Positions 26,057 through 35,436 of a DNA stretch of 64,000 nucleotides are shown here, one piece after another (positions within the stretch are counted from its first letter, which is position 1; every line of letters begins with the position of its first letter). The stretch covers positions 3,710,501-3,774,500 of the forward strand of contig NZ_CP095046.1 in NCBI RefSeq assembly GCF_022919215.1, given 5' to 3'. The notes under the pieces were generated by a model. It did no database searches, was not told where the DNA came from, and was given only the letters and a program-made list of their open reading frames with translations. Source of the stretch: Hymenobacter cellulosilyticus. Its GTDB lineage: Bacteria; Bacteroidota; Bacteroidia; Cytophagales; Hymenobacteraceae. Position numbers and translations under genes: made by a program.

Positions 26057-26393
26057 TCCCTGACCTTTGCGATTATCTTGAAATCAGATAAGTTGATATC
26101 AAAACTATACAATAAATGGTTTATTGCAAATTATTACTTTAATATTGCAAAATATAATTTGGTCCCGTTGGCCTTCTGTACCCTGGTATTGTTCAGATGA
26201 TGTTAGGGTTAGTGCTTAGGTAAATGATTTGCAGTCAGCAAATTATGATTGAATAGACTGGGGTTAATGCGGAGCATTGAACGGAAAAATCTAACCTGAG
26301 CTGTAGCCATTGCTTCGCAGCTGCCCTGAGTTGCCTAAGCGGGTCAGGATGCTACACCATACTCACTGAAGACAAAGAATTAACCTTCGCACG
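26057..26393. other. AT-rich divergent promoter region, 337 bases
   Basis: The spacer between the HAD-ubiA-GT-C operon and the second GT-C gene is much richer in A+T than its flanks, mainly in 26070-26240. It carries a good minus-strand promoter, two ATTGCAAA direct repeats (26123-26130 and 26144-26151) spaced 21 bases apart, and no open frame. Confidence 0.55.
26100..26130 (-). promoter_or_regulatory. Promoter TTTG-N19-TAGTTTTG for the HAD-ubiA-GT-C operon
   Basis: On the minus strand TTTG (26127-26130) and TAGTTTTG (26100-26107) are separated by 19 bases, matching both Bacteroidota elements (-33 TTTG, -7 TAnnTTTG). The HAD start codon is 43 bases downstream. It is the best promoter match in the window. 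Confidence 0.65.
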
Positions 26394-28114
26394 ATGGATT
26401 ATTCACTTACTGCCCCGGCCCGGCAGACCGGGCCCCTGCCCGCTTTTGAGCTGCCACATAACACCCGCTCTTACTGGTACTGGGCGGCCGGTGCGCTGCT
26501 GACCCTGGGTGTACTGCTGCGGCTCTTTCAGTTTTTCGACAACCGCTCCTTGTGGATTGACGAAACCTTTCTGGCCAATAGCCTGATTAGAAGAGACTTT
26601 TTGGCCCTCAGCCAGCCCAATCTGGAGTACGAGCAAAAGGCGCCCATCTTGTTTCTCTGGGCCTGCCGCTTGGCCGTGCTGCTGTTTGGCAAGGGTGAAA
26701 TGGCCCTGCGCCTGGTGCCGCTGCTCTGTGGCCTGGCCTCTTTGGGTATCTTCTGGCAGGTGGCCCGCACTTTTCTGAAGCCCGTTGGGGTGGTGGTGGC
26801 CGTGGGCATTCTGGCCCTGGCCCCGCCGCTGGTGTACCATAGCGTGGAGGCCAAGCAGTACAGCTCCGAGCTGCTGGGCACGGTGCTGGCCCTGTGGCTC
26901 TACACCCGGCTGCACCACCGGCCCGACCTGCGGAGCCGGCTGCTCTGGGGTCTTGGGGGCGCTTCGCTGGTGTGGTTTTCCTACGCCGTCATTTTCGTGC
27001 TCCTGGGCATGGCCGGGGGCATCTCGCTGTACTACCTGTTGACCAGGCAAGGAAAGCTCCTGGGGCGCTACGTCCTGCCTTTTGGCCTGTGGATTTTGAG
27101 CTTCGGGCTCAACTACTACTTTTTCACGGGCCGCTACACCGAGTCGCTGTGGCTGGTGCACTGGTTTGGCGCGCGCCACGCCTTTCTGCCCCTGCACCTG
27201 TCGGCCGACAGCGGAAAGTGGACCTTATTTTCCTTGTACATGCTGCTGGACTACCCGCTGGGCTTGTTTTGGGAACCGGTAGTGGGGGGAGCACCCTGCC
27301 CCGGGCAGTGTTTCGGTTTGTGCCGCTGCTGTGCTGGCTGGTGGGACTGGTCGTCGTATTCCGGCGCGACAAAAAGCTGGTGCTGGTGCTACTGCTCCCG
27401 CTGCTGCTGACGCTACTGGCCTCGGGCCTGCAAAAATACCCGTTCTACGAGCGGCTGCTGGTATTTTTGGCTCCCATTCTGATTCTGCTGGTGGCCTGGG
27501 GAGCCCAGCGCATGGCGGCCGCCCTGGCCCCGCGCTGGCGCCTGCTGCTGCCCGTGCTGGTGCTGGCCCCGCCGCTGTTCACCTCGGGTCGGCAGGTGGC
27601 CGAGCCGGGCCGGTTCGGGGGGTACAAGAAGTCGTATTTCAAGGAAGGCCTGCTGTTTGTGAACCGGCGCTGGCAGCCCGGCGACGTGGTGTATCTGTAC
27701 TGGAACCACGAGTCGCCCTACCGCTACTACAAGGAGGCCTACGGGCTGAAGTATACTGCCGTGCCGGGGCGCGACGTCCGCTGGGTTTCGCGCGACCTGC
27801 CCGACTACATCCGCAACGTGACCACCGACTTTCTGGCCGTGGCCGGCGGGCAGCGGGCCTGGTTTGTGTGCAACGACCTGGTCACTGGTATCGGGGATAT
27901 TGAGACGGCGCCGGCCTGGTACTACGTAGAGGACATCCGCTTTGGCGACGAAATCCGCCGCAGCATTGCCCGCCACAAGCCCCAGCGCCTGCTCTTGCGC
28001 CAGCAGTGGGCCGATGCCTATCTGTTTGCTAAAACTCCGGCTGGCCGCGCCCCAGAGCCCCTGAAGCGCCGGGCCACAGGGCCCCCAGCCTGGGCCGCCC
28101 GCGGGAAAGACTAA
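26394..28114 (+). CDS. GT-C type membrane glycosyltransferase, second copy (frameshifted)
   Basis: About 573 residues and the same layout as 22510-24269: NRSLWIDETF in the first loop, EYEQKAPILFLW, YHSVEAKQYSSELL, about ten membrane helices and a soluble C-terminal part (VYLYWNHESPYRYYKEAYG matches VYVFWNMNQAYDYYSLAYP of the other copy). A G6-run deletion near 27290 breaks the frame; one extra G restores VVGGSTLPRAVF and the two halves join. It diverges from the HAD-ubiA-GT-C operon across the AT-rich spacer, which suggests a shared lipid-linked sugar donor but a different acceptor. Confidence 0.82.
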
Positions 28115-28144
28115 GGCTGATTAGTCCGGCTGGGGAAGTTTAAA

Positions 28145-28152
28145 TAGCTTTG
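28145..28152 (+). promoter_or_regulatory. Putative -7 box TAGCTTTG just before the HAD gene
   Basis: Exact TAnnTTTG match 5 bases before the ATG at 28158, which would give a leaderless transcript. The same octamer is used upstream of the FAD monooxygenase. Confidence 0.4.
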
Positions 28153-28157
28153 CCTTT

Positions 28158-28835
28158 ATGCCGTACTCCCTCTTCCTGTTCGATTATGATGGTACGCTCT
28201 GCGACACCCGCCGGGCTATTCTCTACGGCTTTGAGCGCACCTTCGAACACTACGGCGTGCCGGAGCCCGCGCCCGAGGTAGTACATGCCATGATTGGCCG
28301 GGGCCTGGTGCTGGGCGACATGCTGCAGCAGCTGCGGCCGGAGCTCTCGGCCGCCGAGGTGGCCGAATGGGTTGTTACCTACCGCCAGATCTACGCCCGG
28401 GAGGCCGAGCCGCTGGTCACGCCGTTTCCCGGAGCCCTGGCCCTGTTTGCCCAGCTTACGGAGCAGGGCGTGCTGATCGGGGTGCTCAGCAACAAGGGCG
28501 CGGCCGTGCTCGAAGCCTCCCTGGCCCAGGTGGGGCTGCTGCCCTTTGTGGCCCTGGTTATCGGCGACGGCACCATGCCGGAAAAGCAGCTGGCCAAAAA
28601 GCCCGACCCGATGGTGTTTCACGAGGTCGTAAAGCCCCGGTTTCCCGAAGTACCCACCAACCGGATGCTGATGATAGGCGACACCACCGCCGATTTGCAG
28701 TTTGCCCACAACAGCCAGATTGACTCTTGTTGGGTGACGTTCGGCTTTGGCGAGGAAGCCCAGTGCCGGGCCCTGCAGCCCACGCACACGGTCAGCCACC
28801 TGCTCGAAATTCCGGCCCTGCGCCGCGCAGTTTAA
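28158..28835 (+). CDS. HAD hydrolase, phosphoglycolate-phosphatase-like
   Basis: 225 residues. Motif I FDYDGT (D9, D11), motif II GVLSNKG, motif III Lys in AKKPDP, motif IV MIGDTTADL. The four-helix C1 cap (residues 15-80) is of the Gph/PgmB subfamily that acts on phosphoglycolate, beta-phosphoglucomutase substrates or other small phosphate esters. The gene follows the second GT-C gene by 43 bases but has its own -7 box. A role in the glycosylation cassette is possible but not shown. Confidence 0.85.
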   Translation: MPYSLFLFDYDGTLCDTRRAILYGFERTFEHYGVPEPAPEVVHAMIGRGLVLGDMLQQLRPELSAAEVAEWVVTYRQIYAREAEPLVTPFPGALALFAQLTEQGVLIGVLSNKGAAVLEASLAQVGLLPFVALVIGDGTMPEKQLAKKPDPMVFHEVVKPRFPEVPTNRMLMIGDTTADLQFAHNSQIDSCWVTFGFGEEAQCRALQPTHTVSHLLEIPALRRAV

Positions 28836-28854
28836 GCCTCTTATGTTCGTTTAG

Positions 28855-28894
28855 GCAAACGCCCTTTACCGCCCGGGCAGTAAAGGGCGTTTGC
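28855..28894. terminator. Bidirectional terminator, 15-bp stem
   Basis: Perfect arms 28855-28869 and 28880-28894 between converging genes, without a long T-run. Confidence 0.75.
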
Positions 28895-28907
28895 ATAAGG
28901 TTAGTGG

Positions 28908-31339
28908 CTAGTGGCCCAGGCGGCTGCGCTCGGCAGCGTTGCCGCTGGTTTCGACCCGCTTGCCCTTGAGGTCGGTTTTGCCCAGGTTGTAGGTGAAGGA
29001 GAGGCGCACCCGGCGCGTGTCGTTGTAGTTGATGTTGCTGTTGACCACGGGCACCACGGTGGAGGAAACTCGGAAGTTGAGCTGGTAGAACAAGTCACTG
29101 ACATCGAGCTTGAGCGAGGCTTTCTTGTCCCAGAAGCTTTTTTTCACGGCCACCATCACGTAGGAATAGGAGTCGTAATCGTTGAGGCCGCTGAAGCTGG
29201 GTGAGTTGTAGAGGGCGTAGAGGCGGGTGCTCCAACCGTGGCCCAGGGTGAAGGTGTTGTCGGAGCTGACGGAGAAGTAGGTTTTGCTTTTGCGCAGGGC
29301 CAGAGTCTGGTCCAGGGGGTGGGGAAGCTCAGTTCCTGGCGGTAGAGGTTGCCGGTGTTGGTCATGCTCCACCACTTGGCCGGGCTCAGCGGGGCCGTGA
29401 GGGTGAGGCTGGTCAGGTGGCGCTGGCGCAGGTTTTCGGTGGTTTGCACCAGGCGCTGGTTGGCTTCATCGTAGCGGTACACCGAGGTAATGGCGTGGGT
29501 GCTGATGGTGTGGGTGAGCTGCAGGCCGTAGCCTTTGTAAAGCTGGTTCCAGCTCAGGCTGTGGGCATATTCGGGGCGCAGGGAGGCATTGCCGCGGTGG
29601 GACGTGTAGTTGTCAATCAGTCGCTCGAAGCCAATTAGGCTCTCGTAGGCGGGCCGGTGAATGTTGGCCGCGTAGGCCACGGAGGTGGTATAATTATCCG
29701 ACAAGCGGTAGTCAGCCCGCACGTTGGGGAACAGGTTGAAGTAGCTCGAGTCGCGGCCGGTGGCTACCTGGTAGCGGGTCAGCTCGGCGCGCAGGCCGGC
29801 CTGCAGGCTCAGCTTGCCCAGGCTGTGGTTCAGGTTAAGGTAGCCGGCCCCGATGCGCTCCTTGTAGCCCAGGGTGCTGGTGCCGGGCGTTTGCCAGGCG
29901 GCCCCGGCCAGGGTTTGGGTGAGCTGGCGGCTTTCGTTGCGGGTGTCGGTGTACTTCAGGCCGGTTTCCAGGCGGGTGTTCTGGTTCCAGACTTTGCCGT
30001 AGTCCAGCACGCCGGTGTAGATGTGGTAGGTGGCCGGAATGAAGTTTTCGAAGCTGCTGACCGCGGCCACGGTGTCGGTGGGTGCCTGTACCTGCTGGCG
30101 GAAATTCTGGCGCTGCTCACTCTCGAAGCGGGCATAGTTGCCGCTTACCAGCAGGCTGGAGCCCAGCGAATCGAGCTTGTGCTTGTAGAAAAGAGTGTAG
30201 TTGGAAAACGCCTCGCTCAGGTACACATCGTCGTCGACGCGGCTGCGGGTTAGGCCCTGGCGCTCGGTCAGGGCGGCCTGGGTCCAGCCGGCGCCGGTGA
30301 GGCTGCCTCGGGTCAGGTCGAAATCGAAGCCCACGGTGGCTTGGGGGCTGAAGTGGTAGTTGAGGCTGGTGCTGAAGCTGCCGTCGCGCAGTACTTTGTC
30401 GAGGTCGTTTTGCTGCTCCAAGGCGGCTACCTCGGTGCGGCCCTGGTAGAGGGTGCGGCTATAGCTGCCTCGCTCGAAGCCGCCTTTGCTGGCGAAGCTG
30501 CCGTTGGTGGTGAAGTCGATTTTGGGCGAGCTCAGGCGCAGGCCGCCGTTCAGACCGCCGCCGCTGCGCTGGCCCTGGCTGAGGTTGCCGCCCAGATTAG
30601 CGTTCCAACCCAAGGTTTGGCTGCGCTTGGTGTAGATTTCAATCACCCCGCCCGAGGCGTCGGCGTCGTACTTGGCCGAGGGGTTGCTAATGAGTTCAAT
30701 CCGGTCAATCTGGTCGCCGGGGATGCTGGCCAGCACGCTTTCCAGGTTGGCCCCGGGCAGGCGCTTGCCGTTCAGGTACACCAGCACGTTGTTTTTGCCC
30801 CGGAAGCTGAGCTTGCCTTCCACCAACTGCACCGAGGGCGCCATGCCCAAAATGCTGTAGGCGTCGTTGCCGGCCCCGAGCAGGCTCTCGCCCACGTTCA
30901 TTACGACCCGGTCGGGCTTTTGCTGCACCAGCTGGCGCTGGGCCGTTACGGTTACTTCGCCCAAGCTCTGGGTGCTGGCTTGCAGCCCGATGGTGCCCAG
31001 GCTCACGGCTGGCGTGCCGGTGGCCAGCACCACGGCCTGGCTATGAGTGGCGTAGCCCAGCATCAGCACTTGCAGCTGGTAGCTGCCGGGCTGAGCGGCC
31101 TTCAGCTGGAAGCTGCCTTGGGCATCGGCCAGGGCCGAGGCAACGACCGTGGCGGGCTCGGTGCTGGTTTTCAAAACTATGGTGGCAAAGCTCAGAGCTT
31201 CCTGCGTGGCCGTATCCACGGCGCGGCCCGTGAGCGTGGTTTGGGCCTGGGCGGCGGTAGCGCAGAGGAGCACGACGAGCAGAAGCAGGGCCCGGCGCAG
31301 AGCGGTGGTAACGGTGGCGGCAGCGGCGAAGTGTAGCAT
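28908..31339 (-). CDS. Outer-membrane beta-barrel receptor with CarboxypepD-like and plug domains (frameshifted)
   Basis: About 810 residues. Signal peptide 1-33 (ending TAAQAQ), carboxypeptidase-regulatory-like domain about 34-115 (TLTGRAVDTATQEALSFATI), plug about 120-230 (VLVYLNGKRLPG, SNPSAKYDADASGGVIEIYTK) and a large beta-barrel. This is the OMP_b-brl_3 type of TonB-linked proteins, not SusC, and no SusD partner follows. A C4-run deletion near 29316 breaks the barrel; one extra C restores ELSFPHPLDQTLALRK. The start at 31339 is the first Met before the signal peptide; the frame is open further upstream through a conserved promoter block. That block is shared with the next gene upstream. 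Confidence 0.87.
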
Positions 31340-31370
31340 GAGTTCCGGTGGCGGTTGGGATAGTGAAGTA

Positions 31371-31470
31371 TCTGAACCAAAGGAACTGCGGCCGCCCCGG
31401 CACCGGAAGTTTATTCGACCAAGTGCAGGGCCCACACCACCAAAGTGCGAAGTCGTCGGCGTTTTTTGCG
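31371..31470 (-). promoter_or_regulatory. Conserved upstream block, copy A (receptor gene)
   Basis: Two elements, 31371-31391 and 31410-31445, match those before the gene at 31671-32912 with the same 39-base offset, 32 bases before the start codon. Read on the minus strand the distal element begins CTTTGGTGGTGTGGG and includes GGTCGAATAAA; the proximal one has CCTTTGGTTCAGA, which resembles a -7 region. Likely an operator plus promoter for a common regulator. Confidence 0.55.
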
Positions 31471-31585
31471 GCTTGCTGCCCCACCAAATGCCTGCTCTGA
31501 CTGCCCAAATGACCAATTCCCTAACCGGGGCCGAGCGGGTGTCCAGTGTGCTGCCACCCGGTTTTGCATGGTTGTAAATGCCAAC

Positions 31586-31615
31586 AGCCTGACCGGAATA
31601 GGCTCCGGTCAGGCT
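31586..31615 (-). terminator. Hairpin, 12-bp stem, after the TIKI-like gene
   Basis: Perfect arms 31586-31597 and 31604-31615 between the TIKI-like gene and the receptor promoter. No T-run, so terminator function is moderate. Confidence 0.5.
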
Positions 31616-31670
31616 GCATAGCTAGTGCACAAGATAAACGGGTAAGAATCGGGTTAGCTTTAAAAAGCAG

Positions 31671-32912
31671 CTACTGCACCAGGTTAGCCGTGGTTTCGGG
31701 GATAATCAGGAAGTAGTCGTAGCCCTGGATGATGCGCTCCAACGCGGTGCTGTTGAGCTGCAGTTTGCGGCTGACCAGGGCGCGGCGCAGGGGGCGCAGG
31801 TCAATGACACTCCAGGCCTGGGGCGCGGCTTGCTCGAAGAAGAGCTTGTACATGCTGGTGGACTCGGCCGAGTAGGAAGTTGTGTTCTTGCTGGCATCAT
31901 CGGGGTTGAAGCCGTGGGTCGTGGTGCCCTGCTTGCCCAATACGAGAATGTGCAGGCTTTTCTGAGTTTGCATGTCGGCCAGGTTTACCACCATGTTGCC
32001 TACGTCGTACACGCCAGCGCGGCTCAGGCCCCGGGCGCAGTGCTCGGCGCCAAACTTGAACAGCATTTTGGGCAGGGCTTCGGTGCCGGTGGGCTGGTAG
32101 GGGCGCAGCTGCAGCAGCAGGTTCCGCTTCATCAGCCCAATGCGCTCCAGGTGGCTGGCGGCATTGGTGGCGGGCTTCACGTTGTTCTGGTAAATCCGGG
32201 CGCTGGTCACGTACCCTTGCACCAGGGCCTGCACCTGGGCGCTTTCCTTGCGCGTAAGATTCACCAGGCTGTCCAGGCTGGCCGCCGACTGCTGCATCAT
32301 GGTTATCTGTTCGCCCTGGCTGCCCATTACGGCCCGGTCGTGGGCCTGAATGGCGGCGGCCCGGCGCAGCAGGTAGGTTTTGGTGGCTTTGCTTTTGCTG
32401 AGCTCGGCCAGGCGGCTATACAAGCGGCCAGCGGCAAACATATTATCCTGGTCGATACCCATGATCTGCACTTGCTGGGCGCGCAGTTGCCGAACCAGGG
32501 CGGCTTCCTCACTCCAGCTGAAAAACGACAGGGCAAACGGGTGCTGTTGCTGAAAAGCCCGGTGCGCCGCGGGCTGGTCAACGACGCGGTTCAGGTCCTG
32601 GGTTTCGCTGGGGCTGATTTCAACGGCAAAAATCTTGGGCTGCAACACCTGCGCCAGCGCGGCGGTAAGCTGCGGAATTTGGGCCGTGCCGTGCATTTCG
32701 CCCACGGCCACAAACTGGCTGCCCCGAACCTCCTGCTGGAGCTTATCCCAGCCGGTGCCCGCAAACTGCCGGTTTTGCAGCAGCATAGACAGTTGGTTTT
32801 GCCGGATCAGGCGGGTCAGGGTGCTGTCTTGGGCCAGGGCGGCCGAGCCGGTCAGGGCCGTGGTGAGGGCCGTCAGGGCGAGGGTGCGCAGGGTCGGGAA
32901 GGAGAGAAGCAT
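31671..32912 (-). CDS. Secreted TIKI/EreA/ChaN-like superfamily protein, 413 aa
   Basis: Signal peptide 1-28 (ending SAALAQ). The motif FVAVGEMHGTAQIPQL resembles the GExxHGT motif of erythromycin-esterase-like and ChaN-like proteins of the TIKI superfamily, and KIFAVEISPSETQDL fits the following conserved acidic motif. Later segments (VMGSQGEQITMMQ, LVLGKQGTTTHGF) are compatible with the active-site histidines. Periplasmic or surface location is expected. Activity is unknown: members include esterases, metalloproteases and haem-binding proteins. It shares an upstream block with the receptor gene downstream, suggesting co-regulation. Confidence 0.6.
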   Translation of the reverse strand: MLLSFPTLRTLALTALTTALTGSAALAQDSTLTRLIRQNQLSMLLQNRQFAGTGWDKLQQEVRGSQFVAVGEMHGTAQIPQLTAALAQVLQPKIFAVEISPSETQDLNRVVDQPAAHRAFQQQHPFALSFFSWSEEAALVRQLRAQQVQIMGIDQDNMFAAGRLYSRLAELSKSKATKTYLLRRAAAIQAHDRAVMGSQGEQITMMQQSAASLDSLVNLTRKESAQVQALVQGYVTSARIYQNNVKPATNAASHLERIGLMKRNLLLQLRPYQPTGTEALPKMLFKFGAEHCARGLSRAGVYDVGNMVVNLADMQTQKSLHILVLGKQGTTTHGFNPDDASKNTTSYSAESTSMYKLFFEQAAPQAWSVIDLRPLRRALVSRKLQLNSTALERIIQGYDYFLIIPETTANLVQ

Positions 32913-32940
32913 CGGGCAGTTTCTTTGGCTGGTGGTTGAA

Positions 32941-33030
32941 TCTGGTCCAAAGAAATTGCGGAGCTTTAGGAGCCCGAACTTTATTCGACCAAAGCACTAC
33001 CCACACCACCAAAGAATGAAGTGGTCTGCC
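32941..33030 (-). promoter_or_regulatory. Conserved upstream block, copy B (TIKI-like gene)
   Basis: Elements 32941-32961 and 32980-33014 match copy A at 31371-31445 with identical 39-base offset. On the minus strand two CTTTGG hexamers stand 20 bases apart in the distal element and a third lies in the proximal element; two-turn spacing of direct repeats is typical for LytTR-domain regulators. The LytTR system genes begin on the other strand at 33038. Confidence 0.55.
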
Positions 33031-33037
33031 CTTTTTC

Positions 33038-34143
33038 ATGACTGACTTGCTCAACCGCCTGGCCCGGCGCTGGCAGCGGCTGAGTCCGCGCACCAGCGCC
33101 ATCCTGCTCCAGCTGCTGCTCTGGGTGCTGCTCACAGGCTTTTACATTCTGTGGAACAGCCGGCCGAACTACCACTTCTCGGGTCCCATCTGGCCGCTGA
33201 TTCTGATGCAGCTGGGCTTTGCCGTCGTGCTCTTCAACAGTTTGGTGTACCTCATTATTCCGCGCTGGCTGCTGCAGGGTCGGGTGTGGCTGGCGCTGGC
33301 CGGGGCGCTGGTGCTCATGTATGGCTACCGTATCTGGATGTACGTGGGTTCCCGCCTGGCCGAAACCTACGTGAATATCGACCCGTCGATGCGCCGCACC
33401 TTGCACGCATATTACGTTGAGAAGCTGTGGGCAGATCTGGGCAGCCCGCTGGCCATGCTGGGCTCGTTTGTGGGCATGCTGGCCCCCATGCTGTTCCCGC
33501 TGGTCATCAGTTTTCTGGCGTATGCCTTGGTGGTCGACCGGCGGCGCCTGGCCCTGGAGCGCGACAATCTGCGCCTGGAACGCAGCTACCTCAAGGCCCA
33601 GATCAATCCGCAATTCCTGTTCAACACCTTGGGCAGCCTCAACGCCATGACCCACGCCCGTGACGAGCGGGCCGGCGACGTGGTGCTGCACCTGGCCGAT
33701 TTGATGCGCTACACGCTCTACGAAACCGAGGCTGAGCGGGTACCCCTAAGCCGGGAGCTGGAATTTCTCGACGATTACCTGGCCCTGGAGCGGCTGCGCA
33801 GTCCGGCTACTACTGTCATCGAGCACGAGGTAAGCGGCCCGGCCACCACCCAGCAGATTGCGCCCCTGCTGCTGCACCCGTTTCTGGAGCGTCTTTTTGC
33901 CGGCCTGGAAGCCGCCCCGGCCGGCCCGGTAGCGTTTCGCAGCCATATGCAAGTGGATTCTCAAACCCTGACGCTGGACTTGCGGCGCACCTCGGAGCAA
34001 CCCTGGCCCCAGCCGTACGCTACCGATGCCGCTCTGCTAGCGGCCCGGCGGCGCCTGGGGCTGCAATACCCGGGCAGCACACGCTGGAGCTCACCGAAAC
34101 GCCCCAGCACGTTCACGTTCACCTCACTATTCAGCTAGCGTAA
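33038..34143 (+). CDS. Degenerate YehU/LytS-type histidine kinase (frameshifted near end)
   Basis: About 368 residues: four membrane helices (residues 18-170), a linker, then the His_kinase (HisKA_3-like) region. The H-box reads NPQFLFNTL: the phospho-acceptor His is Gln (codon CAA). The N-box asparagine motif (VENAxxHG in the partner) is replaced by LERLFAGLE, and no GxGIxN box is present. It therefore probably neither binds ATP nor autophosphorylates. A base missing near 34075 changes the last 19 codons; restored, the end reads HTLELTETPQ... with stop 34141-34143, 3 bases before the next start. It may sense the signal for, or dimerise with, the intact kinase. Confidence 0.82.
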
Positions 34144-34146
34144 GGT

Positions 34147-35275
34147 ATGGAAGCTACCGTTCCGGAAAAGCACCGCTACTCACTGCCCCCGACCTTGCTG
34201 CGCTGGGCCACGCCCGTATTCTGGTGGAGCCTGTTTATGCTCTACGAGTGGGTCGTTTTCAGCGGCTGGGAAGAAACGGCCATTATTACCGGCGGCTTCG
34301 TGGTGAAGGATGTGGTGGCGACGATACTGGCCTATTACTTCTTTTCCCTGGTTGTGCTGCCCCGCTTCGTGCTGCGCCGCCGCTGGCTGCTGATGGCCCT
34401 GGGGCTGCTGGGGATTTACTACATCTGGGGCCTGACTTCCTACCTCTATTACTCATTGCTGGACCATTACGGGCTGATTTCGGAAAACGCCTACGACTAC
34501 ATGCACCGCGTTATCGACTACGGCCTCTGGGGGGAGTATTCTCCTGGCGGGCCATTAGCATGGGCATCAGCGACTTCTCCGTCACGACGCTGCCGGCCGT
34601 TTTGATCCGCTTCGTGCAGTTCTTGCTCACCAGCAGCAACCAGAGTCTGCGTTTGCAGCGCGAAAACCTCAACCTGGAAGTCAGCTTCCTCAAGGCCCAG
34701 GTCAACCCGCACTTCCTGTTTAATACGCTCAACAACATCTACACGATGGTGGTCAAGCAGGATGAGCGCGCCCCCACGATGGTGCAGCACCTCACCGACT
34801 TGATGCATTACACGGTGTATGAGTCGGATGCGGCGCTGGTGCCCCTGAGCCGGGAAGTCGGGTTTCTGGAGGATTACCTGGAGCTGGAGCGCCTGCGCTA
34901 CGGCAAGAAGGTCAGCATCCGCTACCAGAAGTCGGGGCCCGTCGAGCAGTTCCGCATTACCCCGCTGCTGTTCTTTCCCTTCGTCGAAAACGCCTTCAAG
35001 CACGGCGTCGACAGTAGCCTCGATGCCAGCTGGGTCAGCATCACGCTGCGTGTGCAAGACGGGCAGCTGCACTTCGAAGTGAGCAACAGCCTGACGCCCA
35101 CTGGTCCGCCCCGACGTGAGTTTGGCGGCGTGGGCATTGCCAACGTGCAAAAGCGCCTGCAGCTGCACTACGCCCCCAGGATTACCAGCTTGCCGTAGGC
35201 CCCGAGCCCGACGGGCAGGCCTACCGCGTGGCCCTGGTGTTGGGCCTGCACCCGGTTCTTTCTCTGTCATCCTGA
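34147..35275 (+). CDS. YehU/LytS-type sensor histidine kinase (two frameshifts)
   Basis: About 377 residues: four membrane helices (about 20-150), then H-box NPHFLFNTLNNIY, N-box FVENAFKHG and G-box FGGVGIANVQKRL, all intact. It autophosphorylates and passes phosphate to the LytTR regulator 161 bases downstream. Deletions near 34540 (G-run; restores GVFSWRAIS) and 35178 (C5-run; restores APQDYQLAVG) split the frame. After the second repair the frame ends at a TGA (35273-35275) that lies inside an intergenic palindrome, so the last residues LSLSS are repeat-derived. Confidence 0.85.
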
Positions 35276-35406
35276 GCTTTGCGAAGGGCCTTCCTCCATG
35301 CTCTGATAAGCCTGATTCAATGTGCCAAAGCTCTTGGCCGTGGTACGTTGGCAAGAGCTGTGGTGGGGTCGGTGAGGAGGGTCCTTCGCAAAGCTCAGGA
35401 TGACAG
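35264..35406. repeat. REP-like palindrome, GTCATCCTGAGC family, copy 1
   Basis: Perfect 24-bp arms 35264-35287 and 35383-35406, with an inner hairpin around 35326-35360 (CCAAAGCTCTTGGCC / TTGGCAAGAGC). The element shares arms and internal text (CTCCATG, TCTGA, AAG) with 48954-49115. It lies between the kinase and the LytTR gene and contributes the kinase stop codon. Confidence 0.8.
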
Positions 35407-35436
35407 TCTGCATTCAATAACTACTCAACCCCATTC

